DNA of 64,000 nt from Euphorbia lathyris (taxonomy: Eukaryota > Streptophyta > Magnoliopsida > Malpighiales > Euphorbiaceae): positions 88,597,001 to 88,661,000 of the forward strand of contig NC_088913.1 in NCBI RefSeq assembly GCF_963576675.1, written 5' to 3'. Numbering within the stretch: the stretch's first letter is position 1; each line of letters begins with the position of its first letter. The notes below the pieces were generated by a model. That model was not told where the DNA came from. It did no database searches and saw only the letters and a program-made list of their open reading frames with translations. The translations under genes and the position numbers were made by a program. Positions 56,860 through 64,000 of the stretch are shown piece after piece.

Positions 56860-58580
56860 ACTAAATCGAACTTGCTCAATTTTATATATATATATGTGTG
56901 TTAGTTATAATTTGAGTGGTCAAGAGACAACTTTTAAGTATTAATGTACAATTTCTCAAAATTAAGCTAGAATTTTTTAAGATTCCTAACAGGTAAAGGA
57001 AACGGATTTAGGGAGGCCCGAATAGGTAAAAACAAATAAAAATTTTGATTTGAGAGGGTCTATCAAGTCAAAAAATTAAAAGGAAAAAAAAAGAAATTTG
57101 GATTTTGGAAGGCCTAACATACTAAAAAAAATTAGAAATTTGGATCTCTAGCCGATTAATAAAACAAGTAATCATGTATGTATTGATAAAATCAACCTAA
57201 TTCATCAATATTCATCAAATATTTAATTAAAATGAGATAGATTGGATTAGATTAGATTGAGTTGACTTTATTTAAATATTTGTATATTTTTTTCTTATGA
57301 TTACTATTCAATTTGAAAAGGTAAAAAAATATTGTAATTTAGGATTTATTTCTTGTTCGGCCCAACTAATCTATATATATTAATCCGAAAAAGTGTTTAA
57401 AAATACTATATCTAAATGATCTCAAAATTAGAAAATTAGAAAATTAAAATTATTTAAAATATCTTTAAATTTTTTAATTTTTTAATTTTGATATCGTGAA
57501 AGCTCATTTTAATTTTGAGATAATTGATTTTAGTAAATAAAAACCCTCAGTCCCGTTTTGATAAAAAAAATTTACAGACACCAGTTTGACAAAAAGTGAA
57601 ACCACATGTTTTTTTTACCCTTTATGTAATTATTATAAAGTATTTTGAACATTAGCTTTTTATAATAAATGACAATGAGCACCAAGTAACGGTACTTTGT
57701 AAAAAATAAAGTAACCATAGCAGACACTTTACTGGTTGGTTATTTGAAAGTTAATAATATTAACCTCTTCATATTTTTTTACCTTTTACAACATACAACA
57801 ATCTAACATCCACAAAAGAAAAGCACACGAAATTAATTATAAAAGTTTAATCAAGAAATTTACATAAAAAAAACTTAGAAGAACAAATTATACACGTTAA
57901 CAAAAAATTAAAACTTTTTTTAACTTATATAATTTTCAAAATACGTGATTAAATAATTTGCTTTATATGCCTCTCTAGATAACTGGCCTTGTAAGAAAAT
58001 CAGCCCGTTTCTTTATCTACTCTTTGTTGTTGATGTTTGCTGTTTACTGTTACGGTTTGCTGTTTGATGTTGCTGCTTGCTGTTTGCTGTTACGGTTTGC
58101 TGTTGCTGTTGGAAAAAAAAACTGATTTTCCAAAAAGCAGAGGTTCTCTGCTTTTGTAAAAGACTGATGCTGCTTTTCGGATGTAAAAGGCAAACATGAG
58201 ATAACTAACCAAACATCAAAAACTCTTCTATTTGAAGTGAAAAGGTAAACATGAGCACGAAAAAGAGTAAACAAACCGGCTAATGTTACAAAAAAAAAAA
58301 AAAAAAAAAAGCAAGGTAAAGTTTGAGTAAGACTAGTTTTTGTGTTTACCAAAATACCTTAAAGCTTAATCGATCCGTAATTTAATCTTAACTATTACTG
58401 TGAAGTTTTACCAAATCCGTTTTAGTTACGATTGGATACCAATTTTAACCCGACTATTAATTCCAACAATTATAATAACTCATAATTTACAAAAATATCT
58501 TAATTCATGTACCTTTAAATTCAACATATGAAATTTGATCCAATATTATATGTACCTCCTGATTTTTTTTTGTCTTCATT
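56860..58580. other. Gene-free spacer before copy F, related to the B-C spacer
   Basis: 56930-57400 matches 23830-25620 without the foldback at 25035. 57410-57690 matches 31120-31370. 57880-57990 matches 32690-32790. 58020-58110 is a short array of TTTGCTGTTACGGTTTGCTG-like units. No gene is seen. The order supports common origin of the two spacers. Confidence 0.6.
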
Positions 58581-58593
58581 CTGCAGAAGAAAT

Positions 58594-58669
58594 AACATTA
58601 TATACGAAGCCACATTTAAATTCATTTATGTCACATCCACGTTTATATCACTAAAAGCACCAATCATGA
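58594..58669 (+). promoter_or_regulatory. Conserved upstream block of copy F
   Basis: It reads ACATTATATACGAAGCCACA and then ATTTATGTCACATCCACGTT. The TATA box (CTATCTATAAATAG, 58733-58746) follows about 65 bp later and the ATG another 65 bp on, so F shows the undisturbed promoter layout of the C to F group. Confidence 0.72.
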
Positions 58670-58811
58670 AGTACATGTTTTAATTACTAATATGTAGTTC
58701 ATATGATTCTTATATTTTTCTCTTGAACTACCTATCTATAAATAGATGCCAGTTATAGTTAATTAAACATGTAAAAATCTTACTCATTTAGCATAAAGTA
58801 TCAAAAAGAAT

Positions 58812-60408
58812 ATGGCTTACAAGATCCATGGAAAAACCTCGTTCGTGCTTCACAAAGCAAACGCAAAAGATCTATTTCGTATTTTTTATGAAGAACACGA
58901 GGCTCAACTTCCTCGGTTATTGCCCGAAGTTTACAAGAAAATTACTAGGAACTCGATTATCCCGCCTCATTATGTGGTCGAATATGCTGAAGGTGAATTA
59001 ATTAATTATATTTTTCCGTTCTTTTATATATGTCGTTTTAGGATTATAAATTTGTTACTTTTTATATTACGCTTTGTTTTACTTTTTTTAAAAAAAAATT
59101 ATTACGTTTTGTAATACTAAAATGCCGTGTTTTGGGATAAATAGTCACGATAACAATTTTTTATAGAATGATTGAGTTTGTAAACTGTACAAAATACAAA
59201 CAACTCTTTACAAACCTTTAAACTACTTTAACTTTAAGGTTAATTCTAAAAAAAAAAACTCTTATGGTTATAGTGATTTGCAGATGAAAAAGAATGTGGT
59301 TTTTTTGTTGTCAAAATGAGGATCATAATTTTTGACATTTGGAAATTGAGGACTTTTGGATTTTCATTCCAAATTTCACAGTTAAGGATCTCAAAATGAA
59401 ATTTATTAAGAATTAAAGTTTTTTAGTATCACATTTATTATGGAATCAACTTTTTTTTTTCAAAATTATCATTTTAGAGTTTTTTCTCTTTAAAACGAGA
59501 ACTGTGTTTATCACATTTATTATGGAATCAATTTTTTTTAGAGTTTTCTCTCTTTACAAATTAATTTTGTTTATTTTCACCAAACAACACCTAAATAACT
59601 TTAAAACTAAAAAAACCCAAGAAGTAAAGTTTTTTAAACTATCATTAAATACTTGAAATTTTCGTTTTGAGGTCGTTAAGGGTCAAATTTTAGAATACCA
59701 ATCCAAAAGTCATCGATTTGCAAATGTGATAAACACAGTTCCCGTTACGAGAACAAAAAGCCTAAATTTTTTTATCAGCAAATCAGTGTAACCATATCGA
59801 TTTTCTTTGGAATTAACCTACACAAATCGCCAACTAAACATAGGTCGGAAACACCTACACAAAACACCAATGCAGTTTTATCGGTGATATCACCGACCCA
59901 ACAAAAAAAAAACTGTCATAACAGGTTACCTACGAGGTCAACGCCGACACACTGATTTTCGTCGGTAATGATGAGCACCGACACATTTTGGCTTATCACC
60001 GATTGATATTTTCATCGGTGATAGAGTTTTTTCTTGTAGTGCCTTCACATTATTTGCAAATCTGCTAAACTAATGTAGTTTATTTTTTTACATTTCTCTT
60101 TATATACATAAACACTTTAATTTTCTCTATTTGTAGGATTTCCAATGAAGACAGAAACTTACATGAACACTCTGAAGGATGTTGAGGAAAAAGGAGTTTG
60201 GAAAATTTCTTACAAAGTAATAGCCGGAGATGTTCTTGATCACTACAAATCATTCAATTATACTATTTCATTCACTCATTTGATCCCACGTGGCACTTCA
60301 GTTGAAATAAGTTACGAATGTGATAAAGAAAATGCTGATGTTGGTCCAGCTTTCTTGGAATCCTATGCTTCCATATTTATGAAATTTGATCAGAAAATAA
60401 ACAACTAG
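58812..60408 (+). CDS. Bet v 1 / MLP-like gene, copy F (intact)
   Basis: Exons 58812-58992 and 60137-60408 join by a phase-1 GT-AG intron of 1144 bp to give 150 residues. It differs from D at only a few residues (KIHGKTS for KIHEKTS; ENADVGPA for ENVDAGPA). The donor is GGTGAATT where D has GGTAAATT. The single Gly-split intron, the KVIAGDVLDHYKSF strand and the C-terminal ESYASIFMKFDQK helix support the Bet v 1/MLP fold. The Gly-rich loop is absent. The promoter is undisturbed, which makes F the best candidate for an expressed member. Ligand and role are not known. Confidence 0.88.
59826..60041. mobile_element. CACTA-type element remnant in the intron of gene F
   Basis: Same remnant as in D: it ends TTTTTTCTTGTAGTG with GCACCGACACATTTTGG and GTCGGTAATGATGAGC-type subterminal words. 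It is shared by D and F and absent from the introns of C, E and B. Confidence 0.75.
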
Positions 60409-61098
60409 ATGATCTCTTAATTAATTAATAGCAATGGATTAACCTTAATTAGCATATATTATTAAATAAAATCCTACTCTTGTTAATTGTAGGATTTGCT
60501 TTGGTCATCTATTGCTAAATATCAATCTATTTGTGAATTATGTCACTATGTAATGAAATAATTATGTGGAGCATATTATATTTATATAATATGCTTTTTA
60601 CATACTCTCTGAATGTCATAACTATGTTTGTTTGTGTTTTATCTACCACAATTTGTCTTTGTGAAATGTTTTGAATTTATGTTATAATTGAATTCGGTTC
60701 TCTCGCAAATGTCTACCGAGCTTGAAGCATAAACATTAAAGTTCGTTCTATCATGTATTGAAGTTTTATTGATTAATGTTAAAAAATGGATTAGATTGGA
60801 TGTTTGATTAAATAAGTTCAATATGTTAAGAGAAAATTCTAAATTAATTCAAAACATAAAATTTACATGGTTTGACTAATTTTATCTACGTCCACATAGA
60901 AGAGAAATATTATTTCTAAAAGGGTTGACTGCAAAAATACACGCTAACGTTGATAGCCGTGAATAATTTTATCCCTAACGTCTAAAATGATTCTATTTTC
61001 ACTACAAAACAAGGGGTCTATTATGACACTAAAATTTATCCTTGACATTGGTAAAATCCAATTTTGCCAGTCTACTGTTGATGTCTATAAGGACGTTA

Positions 61099-61135
61099 GC
61101 GTGACGATTTGCAATTTAATTGCAAATCGTCACGC
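61099..61135. other. Perfect 37-base palindrome
   Basis: Arms of 18 bases (GCGTGACGATTTGCAATT and its complement) are separated by one T. It lies in otherwise plain spacer DNA 3' of gene F. It may be the middle of a foldback element or a hairpin; nothing nearby decides. Confidence 0.8.
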
Positions 61136-61679
61136 TTCTGTACTTCCAAACTGTTACTTTTAAAACTTCAATGTTTTTTTGCATGTTAACAAGGAGATTT
61201 GGCAATTTGATACTTAATATGAATTTGCCTAGCTCAGTGTTAGAGAAATCTATGCTAATATCTTCGTACATATTTGATAGTTATGTCATGTAACCAATTG
61301 AATTAAAAGTTCAAACTGATAGTTAAGGTCTAATCATAGTTTTTATATTAATCTCTAACACACCCCACACACATTCAAATGTTCATTAAACTTGCATCGT
61401 GCACAATACAGTCCATCTAAAAGATTGAACTAAAAGCAACCTATAGTTAAGATCCAATAATAGATTTTATATTAATCTCTGACAACAAACAATATTATTA
61501 GTAGATTTTATGTCTTTCTTGAATTTTTTTCTTAGTATGTATGTTGGAGTTTAATTCTATACATATCAGTTGCTAAATCTGAAGTCTATAGGCATTTGAT
61601 CCAGTATGTAGTAACTCTATCTTCATTATTTGGGTTGATATTGGTGGTTGTAATACATGCCATATTTTGGTATTTGCAA

Positions 61680-62102
61680 CTAGAGCTCCATTCAATCCAA
61701 ATTTTTTACATATATATTGTTGGCATCAATTTTAAGTAAAAAAACGGATGTCATTGATCTTCAGCATGCAATGCACGCACACTATAGTCATTAGCATCGG
61801 TTTTAGTGTAAACCATTGCCAAGATCTTATATTTGGCATCGGTTTTAAATAAAAACCGATGCCATTGATCTTCATCATGCACACTGTAGTTTGGCATCGT
61901 TTTAATGTAGACCCTTATCAAATATTACCTTTGAATCGGTTTGAGAATAAAAATCGATGCCAATGGTCTCTCTGGCAACCGTTTAATATAAAAACTAGTG
62001 CCAAAGATCTTATATTTGATGTCGCTAGTCATTGACAAATGTTTTAGAACCCACCGTATTAGACCACAAAAATCGTCGCCAAAGACCATTTTTTCACTAG
62101 TG
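61680..62102. mobile_element. CACTA-type terminal region
   Basis: It ends TTTTTTCACTAGTG, the complement of CACTAGTGAAAAAA, a CACTA-type end. It is preceded by at least four subterminal units in both directions (GGCATCGGTTTTA and AAAACCGATGCCA, at 61795, 61833, 61850 and 61895). A possible opposite end CACTACAAAACAAGG lies at 60997, but the two ends match poorly. Confidence 0.6.
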
Positions 62103-62344
62103 AAATCTATGCTGAGATTTTATTAAAGATTTGTTTGATTGTATTACAACTCGTTTGAAGACTTTCTGGCTGTTTGCTCGAGTTTTAGAAGCTCACCTTG
62201 AATTATAGGGTAGTCTAATGACTCCCAATAGTCATTTTCTGTTTCTCCGATACCAACTGATACTTCGTAATTGACATGTACAACTTGAGATGAGGCATGG
62301 TGGTTGGGGGTAATAGGGTTGATTTAGGAAATTTTTGAATCCAA

Positions 62345-62364
62345 AAACCGAACCGCACCGAATT

Positions 62365-62445
<81 letters not shown>

Positions 62446-64000
62446 CAAAAATATATTTGATTGTACAAGTTTAATTTTTTATTATTATTATTGAGATAAT
62501 AACCCGATATAGATATATTTTGGAAATATTTCAATTTTTGTTGTTGTTGAGGTAAATTTAATGAGAAAATATGGTGATTTCTATTTATTATTTGTTATTT
62601 TTAACTTAATTCGGTTTGTTCGGTTTAAACTGAACTGAACCGTATATTTCGGTTCGGTTTTATATATTATTCGGTTCGGTGTCGGTGTGAATTATTTTGA
62701 TCATTTCAGTATTCGGTTTTTTCGGTTCGGTTTTCTATCGATGCACACCCCTAATGAAAACGAAAAAAATATGAATACACAGAAATAGTAAAACCAGAAA
62801 AAACTGAAATACGAGAATAAAATGCAAAAAAATGAAAAAGAGAAAAGAATATGAAAAACACGAAAATGGTAAAATGAGAAAAAACACGAAAAAATGTGAA
62901 ATGAAAAAACGAGAAAAAAAATGAGAAAAGCAACGAAATATGAAAATTTTTTTTGAAGAAAACATGAAAATCTGAAAAATGCAAAAAAATAAAATAAAAT
63001 AAAACTTGTATTTAACTAATATAAATATACGTATTGCAATGATAATTGCATTTTATGAATTTTATTAAAATTTGTCAACCAAACATGGTAATGTAATCAT
63101 GATTCCATTCCATTCCATTACACATTTGATTACATTACAACTTTGATTTATTACATTGCATTACAACGTACCAAACGGACCCTTAACGTTTTGGATCAGG
63201 AGCAATTTTACCCCTAACGTCTAAAATGGTGCAATTTTACCCCTAATGTTTATAGCCAAGAGCAATTTTACCCCTAACGTTGATAAATTGGATCAATTTT
63301 AGACAATATTATAACAAATAGCCATTTTTTTTTTATTTTTCATCAATTGCATATCAAATTGTTCTAAAAAATGATATAATGTTTTTTTTGTAATTTAATA
63401 ATAAAATTGAAGATTAGTATTTATAAATTCGGTGAATTTTTTTTATCTAATTCGTACAAAAGACAGTGATGTAGATTGAAGTCGACTGAGAGTTTTAATC
63501 TTAAACTCACAAAGAATACAAACTTTTCAAGCTAAACTTGAAGGTTGAATAAACTCAACAAGGAAGAAACCTTGGCTCTAATGGAGGCTATATGTTCTTA
63601 ATTCATCAAAAGTTAGGAAACATTACAAAATGAGGAGCTTATACACTCCCTCAAATTTAAAATGAAATGTCTAAAAGCCCACATTAGGGTTACAACTATA
63701 GTTAAACTTCTAAGGGTAAAATAGGAATAAAAAGTGATAGTAATTCAGCAAATAAAAGGAGAGACAAAATTGTAATTTGCTAAGTGGTCCTTCATGGTCA
63801 TGGTAGGAAGAACTTGCTGAAAAAGTATTCTCCAGCATTGGCACGCTCCGTGTAACCCTCGGCATATCCCGCGTGGTTGTACTCTTGGACTTGGTGGTTC
63901 TCGCTGGGGATCCTCACGCGCAGCGTCCCCAGATATACACCCCGCGTACTTAACCTCCTGGACAGAACTCTCTTCGGGCGTTGGATCCACGCTTTGCGCA
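62345..64000. repeat. Second copy of the 33.43-35.08 kb segment, running off the window
   Basis: From AACCGAACCGCACCGAATTAC onward, order and text repeat 33430-35080: the right half of the GGGTGTGCATCGGTT foldback, the A-rich array, the GGTACGTT foldback arm, the CCCCTAACGT arms and the minus-strand LTR fragment with ACGCGGGGCGT words. Differences are scattered small changes plus a longer (TA)n tract (62376-62440). The left hAT end is missing. It suggests that another Bet v 1-like unit may follow to the right. Confidence 0.8.

Noticed and set aside
62215..62534. Tyr-Ile repeat frames
   Set aside because: They are translations of a (TA)n microsatellite.

Overview
This window is a stretch of eudicot-type plant nuclear DNA. 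The evidence is GT-AG introns, TATA boxes, plant LTR retrotransposons, SINEs, many foldback MITEs and an AT-rich background. No species can be named from the sequence alone. There is no bacterial, viral or organellar gene content, no CRISPR array and no rRNA gene.

Host content. The backbone is a tandem array of six copies (A to F, all on the + strand) of a small two-exon gene of the Bet v 1 / major latex protein (MLP, PR-10-like) fold. Every copy that keeps both exons has the single phase-1 intron at the position typical of this family. Copies B (21023-22048), D (46244-47803) and F (58812-60408) are intact. A (13797) keeps only exon 1. C (36522-38312) has two frameshifts and a stop. E (53418-55114) has a one-base frameshift in exon 1. 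A conserved upstream block of about 70 bp precedes each copy and also occurs once as an orphan at 56767. C resembles E and D resembles F in flanks, introns and shared insertions, so the C-D pair and the E-F pair look like one two-gene block duplicated. A second host gene, with six exons and about 271 codons, lies at 16914-18922 between A and B. It carries two copies of a Ser-Leu-x-Trp motif that recalls uncharacterised plant proteins.

Mobile content. 1-8458 is the right part of a decayed Ty3/gypsy element of the Tat type on the minus strand (gag, protease, RT, RNase H, extra RNase H, integrase). It has about 124 bp tandem repeats in its 3' region and + strand (antisense) accessory ORFs, one with its own TATA box. 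40405-46155 is a complete young Tat-type element with two 468 bp LTRs and nearly all of pol, but with gag deleted. It sits about 20 bp upstream of the TATA box of gene D and separates the promoter block from the gene by 5.75 kb. Further LTR fragments lie at 10.4-12, 26.35-28.1 (followed by a triplicated primer-binding-site unit), 34.5-35.2, 48.9-49.2 and 51.9-52.4 kb. A degraded DUF4283/zinc-knuckle ORF lies at 50.6-51.9 kb. An Au-like SINE, a second SINE family, hAT-like, Mutator-like, Harbinger-like and CACTA-like non-autonomous elements fill the intergenic spaces, often nested. Several have clear target-site duplications and matching empty sites in the paralogous copy.

How it fits together. 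The array records repeated local duplication, then element insertion into promoters and introns, then decay of half the copies. Protein functions are inferred from motifs read by eye. No database search was possible.
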